A DNA stretch of 64,000 nt from Albula goreensis (lineage: Eukaryota > Chordata > Actinopteri > Albuliformes > Albulidae): contig CM040746.1 in assembly GCA_022829145.1 (NCBI GenBank), positions 23,321,332 through 23,385,331 of the forward strand, read 5' to 3'. The notes under the pieces were generated by a model that was not told the origin of the DNA, did not search any database, and worked only from the letters and a program-made list of their open reading frames with translations. Positions 27,991-42,005 of the stretch are shown here, piece after piece (within the stretch, counting starts at the first letter, position 1; every line of letters starts with the position of its first letter). Made by a program: the position numbers and the translations under genes.

Positions 27991-28696
27991 ATGTTCTTCT
28001 GTATCTGTATCAATGATGTACTGTAATATAACCATGCACAATGATTGGTGTCCACCCATAAATAGAATGTGTACTTGTATTAAAATGTAACTAATATGTA
28101 GAAAATTATCAATGAAATCAATTGATCCAAACCTATTCACCAATTGTTGAAATGACAAGGCTAGCTAGCCAAAATGTAAAGTTGGCAGTTGTTGGTTTCA
28201 ATGACAGATTGAGGAAAAAAAAAGGGCAAGAGGTATGAAATAAAAATACTAATTGTGCATTGTTTGACAGCACCAATTACCAATGGTGTATGTTATGGGA
28301 GCATTGGTACAATTTATGGCAATACATCACCTTCTATTACATTTTACTCCATTTTTTGGACATGTGTACCTACCGTTGTGCAGTAAAAATCTGTGATGTA
28401 GCCATGCTTGTTATCAAGTAGTTACAATGTGATAAGACATTAAATCTACTAGAAACATTTTCACAGTTTTCAGAAAGCTCACAACTCTTCTTCATTTGTT
28501 ATTCTCCCTCATTCCTCTGCATACATGCAGCAGCAAAAAGATGAGGAAGTGGTGAAAATGGCAAGTATACTGCACCACCTGACTGTGGAAGCCAGTCAGT
28601 GGCTGTAAATGATGTTCAGAGTTAATTGTATGAAAGTGGGATTAGGCATCATTTCATACACTTACGATGCACCTCAGACAGCTCTCTCATTCATGA
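27991..28696. other. Unique non-coding stretch, nothing recognised
   Basis: No gene or repeat recognised. Confidence 0.5.
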
Positions 28697-28698
28697 TA

Positions 28699-29422
28699 CA
28701 GTCCCTGTAAAAAGTATTCACCCCCCTTGGCATTTTTCCTATTTTGTTTTATTGCAACCTGTAATTTACATGGATTTTAATTTGGATTTTATGTAATGGA
28801 CCAACACAAAATAGTCCAAATTGGTGAAGTGAAATGAATAAAGCACTTGTTTTAAAAAATTCTAAAAGATAAAAAAACGGAAAAGTGGTGTGACCATATG
28901 CATTCAACCCCTTTGCTATAACAGAGCTATAACTGGCTCAGGGCCCAAGGTTTTCAGAGCAATTAATGTAATATGTTTCTTTCCCTTACAAAATTGTTTT
29001 ATCTCTTATGTTGTTCCATGCACAAAGTGATATCTGGTCTTTTGAATGCATCTCAATGGGGTTTTCAGGTGTGGAATGGATTCTGCTCCAAAAAATGTGG
29101 GTACATTTTGAAATACAAGAGGTAAAGTGCTCTTTTGAATCCAAGCAACATATTACATTAATTGTTCTGAAAACCTTTGGCCCTGAGACAATTTTAGCTC
29201 TGTCATAGCAAAGGGGGTGAATATATATGCACGCACCATTTTTTCAGTTTTTTAATTTTTAGAATGTTTTAAAACAAGTTCTTTTTTTCATTTCACTTCC
29301 CCAATTTGGAGTATTTTGTGTTGGTCCATTACATAAAATCAAAATTAAAATCCATGTAAACAGGTTGTAATGCAACAAAACAGGAAAAATGCCAAGGAGG
29401 TGAATCATTTTCATGGGCACTG
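28699..29422. mobile_element. Tc1/mariner-type foldback element, 724 bp
   Basis: It is flanked by TA on both sides (28697-28698 and 29423-29424), the Tc1/mariner target duplication, and both ends start CAGT. The outer ends match the 'AAAAGTATTCACCCCCTTGG' type common in fish repeats. Inverted similarity continues almost to the centre: arms of about 280 bp (28699-28978 and 29147-29422) surround a spacer of about 170 bp. No transposase is encoded. If transcribed from either side it would give a long, imperfectly paired RNA hairpin. Confidence 0.92.
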
Positions 29423-29424
29423 TA

Positions 29425-32276
29425 TGTAGGATGATACATATGGAGGGATTTAAAGATTTACCTTCTGTGCTGCTGCTTCATTTTCATATCCATCTCCAGC
29501 AAACAGTGGTCAGCAAATACCCAACCTTCTGCCATTTTTTTCCTAACCAGATAGTGGGTAAGCCAGACCATGATTACTGCCATTTGTACACTGCAAATTT
29601 AGCACAATTTGTAACTCATCTGACAAGCACATCTCATTAATGGGAATGACATACCATGATTATCTCCTACCTAATTAAACTGATAAACATGCATTTATGT
29701 CAGTTCGTATGACAAGTTCATTTCTTTCAACATGACAATGTTGAGTAGTAGCAACATGGCGCTGTTATTAAACCAACTTTTACTTTACTGTATGCTGATT
29801 TTTGAAAAACGCCTACCATACTAGCATACACAAGCATACACTTAAGCTAGTGAAAAAGAATTAGTGCATACAAATTAAAAAAAAAAATCAGAATGTCCAC
29901 AATGTTGAAAAGAAATGTATTTCCTGAAAAGCTTTGTCAATGTAAAGGTATATATAAAGATGAGGTACCTTCATGAATTTACATCTTTTGAGGCTTTTTC
30001 CAACTTGAACAAAAGATTGTTTCACATTAAAATAATGGTGACTGTCAGCTTGCTCATGTTAAAATGAGAAATTATGGCAAAATAGCCAAGATATTTAAGG
30101 TATAAATTCTTAAAAGTGATTGGAAGTCTCCAGCAAGATTTACATACAGAGACACTACTGTCCCTGAAATTTTTAAAGAATACATTCATATCTCAAACAG
30201 TCTGTACCATGCCTTGCCATATTTCATATTTGTGCTTAATGGCACTGTGCCAGTCACACCCCCTTGAACCATGCACCGGAACTAACGTATTCACTGTAGT
30301 TTCGAAGCACTTAACACACAATGTTATTTGCTTAGCATTTGTAATTTTATAATATTTTATCTATGGTGGATCTATAATGTGAATAAATAGCATGCAAACT
30401 GATTTACTAATTTTATTCATTTACTCTTTGCATCATTCCCTAACCCTAACATTTACTCTTGTTTTAAAAAAATTTCAACCATTGTGCTTGGTTTGATTTT
30501 CACACATGGTGCAGACATTGCTTTCCACTCAGCACATCAAACATGGCAGATTACATGACTTGGTGGCTATCTTGGGTATGGCAAATTTGCATTATTTACC
30601 TTGGATGTAATATTCACCTTTAATATGGTTACCTGGGTTACCTCAGCTGATGTGCATCTGAACTTCAAAAGAAGTTCATAATGGTACCTCCAAAGAATAA
30701 ACCACATCACATGGTGTGGCATATGTTATGTGTGGCATGTACAACCTCATGATGGGTAGAAGTTTCTCGCTGACTATTGCTTCTCTCAAACTTGAAAAAA
30801 AAAATCTTAAATCTGATATATGTCTGAATTGTAAACTGGTATTTTCAAGGATCCAGCAGTAAAAGAGGGCTTGAAAGCCTCCAAGGTATCCTGTAGCCTC
30901 CAGTCTATCTTATTATTTTTTTTTATTTGCTATAAAAATAAATACAATTCAGCCTTAATACAATCTCTATAAAATGAAATTTTAACAGACCAGGGCATGT
31001 TTTATAAACCACTCATTTTTAGCCCTTCAAAAACATTCAGCAGTTTTGGAATGCATTCATCCTATCCAGTTATTGGGGAGCCAAGGTCAATTCAGCATTA
31101 CAAAATCATTATGGAATGGAACACATGTACAATGAAATATATAAAATGTGTAATGTCTTTTATTTTTTTCAAATATTAGGTAATAATTAAACATTAATGG
31201 CTTTTATACTATATTTTATTGTCTGTTGTCAAGGACCATTTTAGATTTTACTGCTTGGTTACCCTGAGATTATGATGTAATACTGTAGTTTATCAGCCCA
31301 CAGAATAGTAGGTTTTGAAAGGTATAAATAATATATGCTTTGATTAATATTCCTTTCACCAACCCCTCTCTTGAAGTCATGCACATGTTTCTTTTTAAAA
31401 CTTGTAAATTTGTAAAGTTCCAAATTCAATGTGACAAGGCTGGCATTGTTTTACCTTTAGGATGACCTAACCACAATGGTCTTTGACTTTAATTGAGATT
31501 AATTTTAAAGCCAGTTTTTAATGCAATTTAACAAATGATTTCTTCTACAATCAATGATGACTTTTCTTTTCTAAATCCACTGGGTAAAAACATTCTGGGA
31601 AAGGCTCTGATGGTTTTATTTCTGAAAGCAGGTCAGTCCCTATAGCCTAGACAAAGGGAGTTTGAGCCCTAGCAGTCATTTCTTGATAATGACTGGCTGT
31701 TGGCTGTGGATAGGGATAGGGAGACTCAAAGCAGGCCAGGGTTCTACAACATCACTGCTAACATTGCACAAGGACACTGTAAGTGGACAGCTGTGGTCAG
31801 TGAGAGAAACACTTCTCTTTTGATGGTACTGTTCGGCATGGCCTCTGGTCTGAGGATATGCACAGAAGGAATGCAAAGAGTCTATCTGCAGTGTTCCTGG
31901 CAAAGGTGTGGCTTGCACAGTTGCAAAACAAGAGGTAAATTATTGAATTCAAAGTTGGGGATGGAAAAAAGTTGGAACATTAAAGGTTTTTTTTTTTTTA
32001 TCTCAGAAAGAAAAAAGGCAATGAGGTAGGAGGAGATCATTTCTATAAAAGCCCTCATCAACCCCCCGTCCTACTAAATAGCATTAAAACTATTAACATT
32101 ACATCATGCAGCAACATAAAACAGTAAGAGCACTTTATACAGTGCATGACACACATACACAAGGACTGATATACTCAGGAGTAATATTTTATATATTTGC
32201 AATGAATATTAGCACTTTCCCATAAAAAAAAAAAAAAGTTTCAAGGAAATTAAAAATATTCCTTCTTGGAAAAATA
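29425..32276. other. Unique non-coding stretch, no gene seen
   Basis: No gene or repeat family recognised in 2.8 kb. A 109-codon frame at 31700-32029 (+) and its 80-codon opposite-strand shadow have no recognisable motif. Confidence 0.45.
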
Positions 32277-32278
32277 TA

Positions 32279-32590
32279 CAGTTGGCCCACCTTATCCATG
32301 GGTATATGGTTCCAGGACCACTGTGAAAGTGCAAACACCACTGATGCTCAGGACACATATAAAATGATATCATTTTACCCTGTACGTGTTCATAACTTGA
32401 AATTCCACCTATTTGTACTAAGAACTGTTAAAACCCACATAATTCATACTGACAACACTATTTTACCATACTCTCTGTGCAGGAATTCCAAATGTTGTTT
32501 TTTTGAGATTCTGGATTTTTAAAAAATATTTTCAAACTGCGGTTGGTCAAAACAGCAGATGACAAACCTGTGGATAAGGCTGGCAGACTG
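32279..32590. mobile_element. Tigger/pogo-like MITE, 312 bp
   Basis: It is flanked by TA target duplications (32277-32278 and 32591-32592). The terminal inverted repeats, CAGTTGGCCCACCTTATCC on the left and CAGTCTGCCAGCCTTATCC on the right (inverted), agree at 19 of the first 25 positions. Subterminal sequence 'ATGGTTCCAGGACCACTG' and 'CAAACTGCGGTTGGTCAAA' resembles known Tigger-derived vertebrate MITEs. No transposase is encoded. The divergent arms suggest an old copy. Confidence 0.85.
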
Positions 32591-32592
32591 TA

Positions 32593-32887
32593 GTGACAAA
32601 ATATCTTAAAAAGTGGGTTTTTCAGCTCCAAAGCAATCTATTTACCAAGATCTGTGGCACTCATTTTTTTTTATGCAGTAACAAATAACTTCTAGATGTG
32701 ATAGAACTATATTAATACTACACAGAATCAAAATTTGGTTACAAGAAAGTGAAAACTAGTGGAAATAATATTTTTTGAAAATTAACGATTCTTAAGATTC
32801 TATAAAAAATATAAAAAATGATTATTGAAAAAAAAAAACTATTTACAGCAACAACTATTTACATGAATACATGTTACACATTATCCT
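32593..32887. other. AT-rich spacer
   Basis: Low-complexity AT-rich sequence between two repeats, including an A11 run near 32830. Nothing else seen. Confidence 0.5.
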
Positions 32888-33165
32888 TAGGGTTTCTTGG
32901 ATATTCAGTATAATTTCCAACCCAATCCAGTGAAAAATAAGCAATTGGTGAGGCTTAGAGTACATATACGAAATACAATTCAATTTAGCTGAGAGGGCCA
33001 AGCTTCAAAAACTCATAACTAAAAAAAAATATTTGGAGTAGAGCTACATGATTTTGCAAGGTCCCATGAATTTAATAGACGTTTTTACATGAAATTTTTC
33101 GGGAAAATCCATGACATGAACAGGGAAAAGTTCTGAATTCTGTGTGAGTTGGCATGGAATGACCC
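32888..33165 (+). repeat. Dispersed TIR repeat, copy 2 (unnamed family)
   Basis: Second copy of the element at 27679-27990, same orientation, about 5.2 kb away. It preserves a clearer right end (TTCTGAATTCTGTGTGAGTT, then GGCATGGAATGACCC), which is inverse-complementary to the left end of copy 1. This copy lacks its own left terminal repeat, so it is 5'-truncated or decayed there. Confidence 0.75.
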
Positions 33166-33460
33166 AAATGCAAAATATTGATAGATGAAGGGGAAAAGGA
33201 GAGATTTCAGTGAGTTAGGTTAGCGCTGTTGAAGATGGCAAATGGAGGTGTAGAAAAGTATCATTTTTTAGGCTCTGGTATTACAGTTTTGGCAGGAGAC
33301 TGCTGCCTCCCCACTGAACTATGGAAGGCAGTATGGGAGCTGTCATTCCAAGAGCTTTTTCCTACATTTTCCTCCTGTCCAACTGGCTCAGGGAGTATGT
33401 TTGCATCAGGATGGCTCTACTGAGCAAAGCAGTTAAGGGGGACTTAGTGTAACTGCTGAA

Positions 33461-33577
33461 CTGGCCAGAGTGAATAACGCTAGGGTCTTGTGCTCAAAAG
33501 CAGGAGTCTTGTTCATCACAACTATGATAGACTCCTGCTTTTGAGCACAAGACCCTGGTGTTATTCACTCTGGCCAG
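33461..33577 (+). repeat. Near-perfect 48-bp inverted repeat (hairpin)
   Basis: Arms 33461-33508 and 33530-33577 are 48 bp each and separated by a 21-nt loop. Only two of 48 pairs differ. In a plus-strand RNA both of these are G-U wobbles (G33479 with U33559; U33481 with G33557), so the RNA stem would be unbroken. Weaker complementarity continues about 20 bp outward on each side (AGTGT...AACT type). The length exceeds a typical pre-miRNA stem and I recognise no known miRNA. It could be a hairpin RNA, a tiny palindromic transposon, or a template-switch inversion. Confidence 0.85.
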
Positions 33578-33599
33578 TGGCTGAGTTAGAACACTTTTA

Positions 33600-34465
33600 C
33601 ATCTGCCAAACAATTAAGCCTGTTCAAGCCTCTGTTTGCCACATGTTGGTGTTCCTCTGAGTGTTGAAATCATCTTTGCTAATCCATGTATTTGAGCCTT
33701 TTTTCACCTATAACACAACACAAGTTAACTCTGCTTGAACCTTTCACAGACAGAAACCATGATGTTTGTCATCAATCATTCCCCTTGCCCCTTTCCTCTA
33801 CACCGTTTACCTACATGCAATTTTCTGCCATCTTAAACCAAGCTGCTGTACAGTCAACCACATCAGAGAGGGGTTGCCTTGCAAGACACTGTTGTAAGAG
33901 TCAATGATCATGATTCAGCATGGTACTCATGAAAAGGGTGTCAGATGTGACATGTGGCACATCAATGAACATGGAGGAAGTAGCTCAGTGGACGTTATGC
34001 ATGAGATCATGTCAGACAATGTAGATGGTGCCTCGGAAGTGAACTGTGCCATATGTCACCCATCATATGCCATTTCCTGACAGCAGACCTGACAAAAGGT
34101 GTGTCCTCATCTCTGCCAATGTGGAATATCCTACATTTACTGGTTAGCTCATAAAATGAGAATGTGTGCTTTTCTTTTGTAGATGAATAATGAAATTTAA
34201 GCACACATCAAGCACTGTGATACATTTTATGTTTTGTCGGTTGTTTATTTTTTTATTTATTGAAGTAGAGTAGGACAAATGTGGGTGGGAGAAAATAAAA
34301 CACAAGAAAAAGAGTGTGAGTGGGAAAGAGAAGAAAAAAACAATATATACCTCCAGTTGCCTTCAGTGGGATCAAAGCCAACTGTAAGTGATAGAATTAA
34401 AGTCAGCAGATAACAAATAATTTACACAGTAAACAAGCGATTCCTTACAAGAAAAAGGACATATT
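33600..34465. other. Unique non-coding stretch, nothing recognised
   Basis: No gene or repeat recognised. Confidence 0.5.
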
Positions 34466-34469
34466 TATA

Positions 34470-34690
34470 GCGAAAAACATCATAACCACGGATTAGAGGG
34501 TGAGAAGCTCAGGCCCGTCAATCATCCACAAAATTCTTTTCATTCTTTGGCAAGACTACAATGAAAACAAGCATTCCTGGAAACCAGCTTTTGGCTTCCA
34601 TGACAACTGATAGAGGAGTATGAAAGCAGGCGGATTGCTTACGATGGTGTTAGCGATGGATGACACACTACGTGGTGGCACAGAAGGACT
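34470..34690. promoter_or_regulatory. Candidate conserved non-coding element
   Basis: A complex block with a PBX/MEIS-type GTCAATCA site (34517-34524) and several CpGs (CCACGG, GGCGGA, TACGAT, AGCGAT, TACGTG), which are otherwise rare here. No coding frame. Composition-based call. Confidence 0.27.
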
Positions 34691-35089
34691 TGTGTCAGTC
34701 AAAGAAGAGATTTTTTTATAAGTGCAAAGACAATGCTTTTAGAATTTTTATTTATGCATTTATTTGTTGTGTCTTTGTTGTTTTATACGGGAGTCCTCCT
34801 ATCCTGCCACATGCTCAACAGGAGATTTAATTACATACCTGAAAGTGAAGATCAGACATTAATACACCATGTTTATAAATTACAGTGATAATTTACTTTT
34901 TAATGTCAATGAGAGAACATAAACATCATTTTACACTACATAATTACATCAATATAATTGCATTTTTCTTGTACACAAACAAGTGAAGCGTTCTACAGGA
35001 CCATGCTGGTGTGAGTATGAGGGAACATGTTTGTTCAGTTTAGTTGTTTTTTCAGTGCATCTGTATGGTGTGATCGGTGTATAGATTAA
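34691..35089. other. AT-rich spacer
   Basis: Nothing recognised. Confidence 0.5.
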
Positions 35090-35420
35090 TGTCCCTCTGG
35101 CATATTTTTCCATTATTGCACCGAGCACTTAAGAGAGAAATCATCACCATATACTGGTATCTCTGACTGCCACTAACTTATGAATTATCAGGGATGATCC
35201 AGTCATTTTCATGTTGACGCTTGTTGTTAGGCAGCTGACGGCTGCAGGCCAGTGTGTTCCTACCTGCCCACCTCAGAGCAGTGATTCATTACTCCTGGAA
35301 TAAATGTTCATAAAACAAACAGGTTCCATAATTTCTCTTTTTCCAGTGGAACGTCTGTCATTATTTCACTGATTCTAATTTAAAACACAGAATATGTCCC
35401 TGACTTTTAAACCAAATCAT
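35090..35420. promoter_or_regulatory. Candidate conserved non-coding element
   Basis: A complex block between AT-rich flanks, with a CAGCTG E-box (35232-35237) and ATGAATTATCAGG and TGATTCATTACTCC motifs. It contains no open frame of note. Confidence 0.27.
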
Positions 35421-37719
<2,299 letters not shown>

Positions 37720-37960
37720 TCAACTTTTAGCTGTATTTGACAAATTAGCATTTTCATCTTGCGCAAACCACCCCATGCCATCTGGTCGTCTTGTAGATCC
37801 CTGCAGAGATCTTACTAATTAACTGGCCGACTCTGAGGAAGGAAGGGAAAAAGTAAAATGCTAATTTAAGAAAGTGGTTAATCCACTTCTGGTTTCATGC
37901 CAACTATAGAATCAATTGATGTCACATCTATGATTGTAATGTTTTTTTGCCTGCATGAGT
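37720..37960. promoter_or_regulatory. Candidate conserved non-coding element
   Basis: Dense in developmental-type sites: CAAATTAGC (37741-37749), TAATTAA (37816-37822), and an inverted repeat AAGTGG-TTAAT-CCACTT (37872-37888) that holds an OTX-type TAATCC. There is also a 10-bp palindrome ATCAATTGAT (37911-37920). Enhancer role inferred. Confidence 0.33.
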
Positions 37961-38739
37961 AAGAGAGTCTGTGACTGGATGCATGAGTTTCTATTCTGAA
38001 TTGTTGCATTGTTTTGCCGATGCAGACTTCCAGCCACAGCCGATGATGGTGTGACTGACTTTTTTCCTTAATTGAATGAAATTCTTTATATCTATATGTT
38101 CACTGTGTGGTGGTAATATTGGACCAAGATTAGACAAATGGAATCAAATGAAATTGTGTTTAATATAAACTACATGGAAGTCGAGTGTCAGTTTGTACAC
38201 ATGCATACACTGGCAGGCATAAGGTAGGAAGCTAGGCTTCAGGATGATTCTGGTCTCTCCCACCTAATTACACTTTGAATAAATCTAGTGATGCTTGAAC
38301 CACTGAAAGCAAAGCACTATGACATATCTGGCTTCATTCCATTCCGCTCCCTTAATTCAAATATCATATTCATCTCTCTGTGTGCATGTATCAAATGACA
38401 TGTACGCTCAGAATTTTCCCTTCATACCAATTAGAGAGAAAGACCTGATATTTCTTTCATCTTCGTTCTTGGTCAAGTTATCTGTAAAACTTTTCCACAA
38501 CTTGACATGCCATCAATCAACACAGCACTATGTCCCAGAGTTGAATTTTTTGGGGGTTAAAGAGACAGACATGGTGTCACTCATTCCTTCTGTCTAATCG
38601 TCTTTTTTTTTCTTGCAATTAAATAAACCTTCCTGTGACTCCTTTTAAAATGATGTTGATGTTTAGATAGGCATTTCTTATGGACAAAGCAAGTTTACAG
38701 ATTGATTGCATGCATTACCTTTTGTGGAAGTAAAGTTAG
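37961..38739. other. Unique non-coding stretch, nothing recognised
   Basis: A 92-codon frame at 38319-38597 (+) is unrecognised. No repeats. Confidence 0.5.
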
Positions 38740-39240
38740 TAAAGAAATCTGAAAAGACTATTTCAGCTTTTCTGACACTTGTGATCAGAATTGAATGCCT
38801 GTGATGTGCCCTCCTATGCTTTGTGACAACGACAGCACTCATTAATGCATTAAACCCGCATGCACAATCCCACGAATAACTCTGATGCCATCGATCAGAT
38901 TTTGCTTGATCTTTCCATTTGATGTTGCGTTTGATCTGCTCCTGGAAGCAACGGGGATCTGTGCTTTCCCTCTATACCCAATGCTTCTGATAATTTATGA
39001 AAAAGAGAAGCAGATTTGATGAAGAAGACACTGTTACAAGACAAGTGATGTGCCGTTTCCCGTTGGAGTGAATTAGTCTCAGTGAGCTGTAATGCCTGGC
39101 TGCCCAATTGTACATAGCACTATCATCTGCATAACTGCAGAGATAACCTAGTTCCCTCCAACATGGCTCTACTCTACCAGCTATATCCAGCTGGGAGAGT
39201 GATTTGCAAGAAATGTGTTTGTGCTTTGTATTTCTGTGGC
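38740..39240. promoter_or_regulatory. Candidate conserved non-coding element
   Basis: About 500 bp of complex sequence with CATTAATGCATTAAA, ATCGATCAGA and a GATCA...TGATC inverted pair (38893-38897 / 38907-38911), plus several CpGs (ACGACAG, CCCGCATG, CACGAATAA, TTGCGTTTG). No coding frame. Composition-based call. Confidence 0.3.
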
Positions 39241-40427
39241 CCAGGTTCTTCTTTGGTTTGGCAACAAGCCACTACATTTTAAGGCATGGATTCATTGAAC
39301 TGTAAACATATTGTGAAATATCATTTCAAAGAATAATACAGAAATGTGTTCTAATCAACACTTTTAGGGAGCAAAAGTTTCACAAATTTCATTTGCGAGG
39401 TTTGACGGTGCAAACATATACAGGAATGTTAAGCAGGGTTTGGTTCATCTCATAGATTGCCTCAGGTCTTGAGCATCACTGCAAGTTCCTCCATTCATGC
39501 ACTAGGATAAATTAAATTACAGACATTTATCACCCTAGAAAACAAACAAACAAAAAAAAACCTCAAATACCATTGAAAAATGGGACAGGGTTTAAAAGAA
39601 AAAATCACTACAATATATAAACATCCAGTGAAACCAATAGCTTGCCCCTTGCAAGCTAACCAGGATACATTTTATTATTGAATATGTAGCGAAGACTTCA
39701 TATAGGTTTGGTAAAGTGACACATTACAGTTCTTCATAGCTGCAGATTTCAAAAGATAATATTTGCTTGTTAGATTAATGACAGCTCAGGAATAAAAGAG
39801 ATCCACACTTGTGATTCATTACCTTTGAAGAATTTTTTTTTTTTTTCTGTAACAGAGCTTTGTTTTCTCCTATTCAATTTGTGTTCAGCAGATGTTGCTT
39901 GTTTGGGGACTAATGTCAGTCCCAGTATGTCTTGATTAAATGCAAAGTCTGTAAGTGGGTAGTCTGAGTCCTGACAAGCATAAGACCAGTAACACTTATA
40001 GGTAAGCTAGGAACAAAATAGATGTGTAAATAGATTTAAAAATAAAATTTTAATAATCAGCATCCTTCTTAAAAATATTATCAGGATAATCAAGAATGAA
40101 GGACACAGCAATCTACTGACGACAAGCTAAACCTAAATTTTTCTTCTTAGTTCAAGGAGGAAATTATATTAACCTTATAAATATAAATAATACATATTAT
40201 GTCCAGAACCTTGATTTGTCAAACGTAGTAACACACATGGCCTTTTCTTGCAATTATTGCAAATGTCCAGAGTATTATTTACAAAACCTCTTATTTCATT
40301 CAGTCATTTTAATTCATTATTTTATTCCATGTCAGGAAGCAAGGTTCTGGGCCCTGGATGCCAAAGGTGTTTAACGGTCTGCATTGCTTTTCCAGGTCAG
40401 GCTGGACACTCTTATCAGGCTTATAAG
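39241..40427. other. Unique non-coding stretch, nothing recognised
   Basis: AT-rich with a T14 run near 39833-39846. No gene. Confidence 0.5.
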
Positions 40428-40665
40428 ACACTCTTACAAGAAAAGGTTCCTTAAGGGGTCTTTGTTTGTCCTGCTAGGAGAACCCTGATAGGTTCTTCAT
40501 TGATACATATTTCACTCACAGATTCTCTGTAGAACCTTATTCTGATGGTTATGTAAAGAATCCCTTAATACATCAGTATCTAAGATGAACCTTTAAGGGT
40601 TCCCCCAGCAGGAAAAAATGAAAAACCTTTAAAGGTGCTAGAAAGCCCTTTTTCTCTAAGAGTGT
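40428..40665. mobile_element. ACACTCTTA-ended MITE, 238 bp
   Basis: Both ends begin ACACTCTTA in inverted orientation, with 16 of the first 20 positions matching. The interior is filled with GGTTCC, AGAACC and AACCTTTAAAGG motifs. 'ACACTCTTAGAAAAAAGGGTTC' elements are a widespread fish MITE type. I cannot see a clear target-site duplication, so boundaries may be off by a few bases. Non-coding. Confidence 0.8.
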
Positions 40666-41410
40666 AGTGCACCAATTCTGGCATCCATTGTTGCTGTATC
40701 AGAGCGGCCAAAGATCCCCGCCTGCATATGCTGTGTCCCAGGGCAGCATTGTTGAGCACCCTGGTTCAGGCACTGATGCAACACCGACTCTGGTGAAATT
40801 GGTCATATGAGATGTGGGACCAAAAGTAATTGTGATCACATAGAGGCATTGAATTATGTGGAATGGGATATCACAATGGACAGGCTGCAGGACAGATATA
40901 TTTGTCTCCGTTTGGTTCTGGTAGCCACCTGGGTCACTTCTGTTGCCCACCCCCTCACCTGCATGAAATATGATGCAAGTATCTGCTTATTTATTCTCTA
41001 GACATCAAGCTGAGATTTCTCTGTGGCCAGGCACCCAATATCCATTGCCTGTAAGCCAGGGTGCATTGCAAGTTTTGAATTGGAATCAAATGGTATAATT
41101 GCCTCTGCATCAACTTTTTGCTATCTTATGGGTGCATCAGCGGTGTTGGGAAGCGTGACTGATCTAGTGGATGTTACATTAGTGCCTGAGGGGGCTGTGT
41201 GTTTAATTGTGCCTGGAGGTGTGGTAGGAGTGGCTGGGCTGTACAGGGCACTGGGGAGTACTGTGTCCTTCTGTGGATGTATCACTGTTCTCATGGCTGC
41301 TGTTTTTCACTTTTGTAGGACTTTTTTGTAGGACTTTCTTCTGTCTCAGTAGGTTTCCCCTCATCCGCGTGCTCTTTTCCTCACTCTCTGAACTCCTGTA
41401 GGACAGTTGT
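40666..41410. other. Complex non-coding stretch, no gene called
   Basis: Less AT-rich than average. A 102-codon frame at 41023-41331 (+) and an 83-codon frame at 40699-40950 (-) were examined. Neither shows a recognisable domain. A decayed transposon interior is possible but unproven. Confidence 0.4.
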
Positions 41411-41432
41411 ATTATTATTATTATTATTATTA

Positions 41433-41497
<65 letters not shown>
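41411..41497. repeat. Compound (ATT)19-(AGT)10 microsatellite
   Basis: ATT units run 41411-41467 with one G interruption at 41435, then switch to AGT units 41468-41497. The Leu/Val/Ile-repeat frames across it are artefacts. Confidence 0.96.
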
Positions 41498-41498
<1 letters not shown>

Positions 41499-41910
41499 AT
41501 CGTAGCATTCTGGTGGAGATTTGCATCTCTTATTTCCTATGCCCTCTCTCATCTTTATCTCTTTATCTCTCCCTTTCTTTCCTTCTCTCCCTCCTATTCT
41601 CAACAGTTACTGACTCTCTCTAAAAGCCCCTGATCGATTTGGCCTTTGGGCTTTGCTCCCTGGATCCATTATTGTGATCAACTCACTGCAAGCCTCCTTC
41701 ATTCCCTCACCTTAAAAATTCATTTGTTGGAGGAGTTGTTTGTTACCAGCTGTTAATACGCCTCAGAGAAGGATGAGGCAGTCCTATCGATACTGTTGCT
41801 GTGGGAGAGGCAGGGCTCAGTGGGAGAGAGACAATTTTACCTCCTCCATTTTTCAGCACAAAGGTTTGCTCACCCATCAAAAGAAATATGCCTCCCAGTG
41901 GGTGCCATAA
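41498..41910. other. Unique non-coding stretch, nothing recognised
   Basis: Pyrimidine-rich (CTCTCTTT type) at about 41530-41600, otherwise unremarkable. Confidence 0.5.
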
Positions 41911-42005
41911 TAGCTTATGAATTGGGCATTGGTTGTGTCAGGTGGTTGCATGTTCAAGTCTTTGATTAAAGTACAGTAATTGTACTTTTGAACAAGATAC
42001 AAGTA
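41911..42005 (+). mobile_element. SINE relic (tRNA-derived with V-SINE-like central motif)
   Basis: TGTTCAAGTCT at 41951-41961 resembles a B box. Twenty bases later TGTACTTTTGAACAAGATAC (41981-42000) resembles the conserved central motif 'TGCCCTTGAGCAAGGCAC' of vertebrate V-SINE/DeuSINE-type elements. The A box is not clear and no tail is seen, so this is a decayed fragment. Confidence 0.5.

Noticed and set aside
30430..30455. CCCTAACCCTAAC, telomere-like
   Set aside because: Only two hexamer units; too short to be an interstitial telomeric repeat.
30668..30685. GAACTTCAAAAGAAGTTC palindrome resembling heat-shock elements
   Set aside because: GAA/TTC spacing does not fit the nGAAnnTTCn pattern and no promoter lies nearby.
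40699..41331. Two overlapping open frames on opposite strands, considered as transposon proteins
   Set aside because: No catalytic or DNA-binding motif of any transposase family could be recognised.
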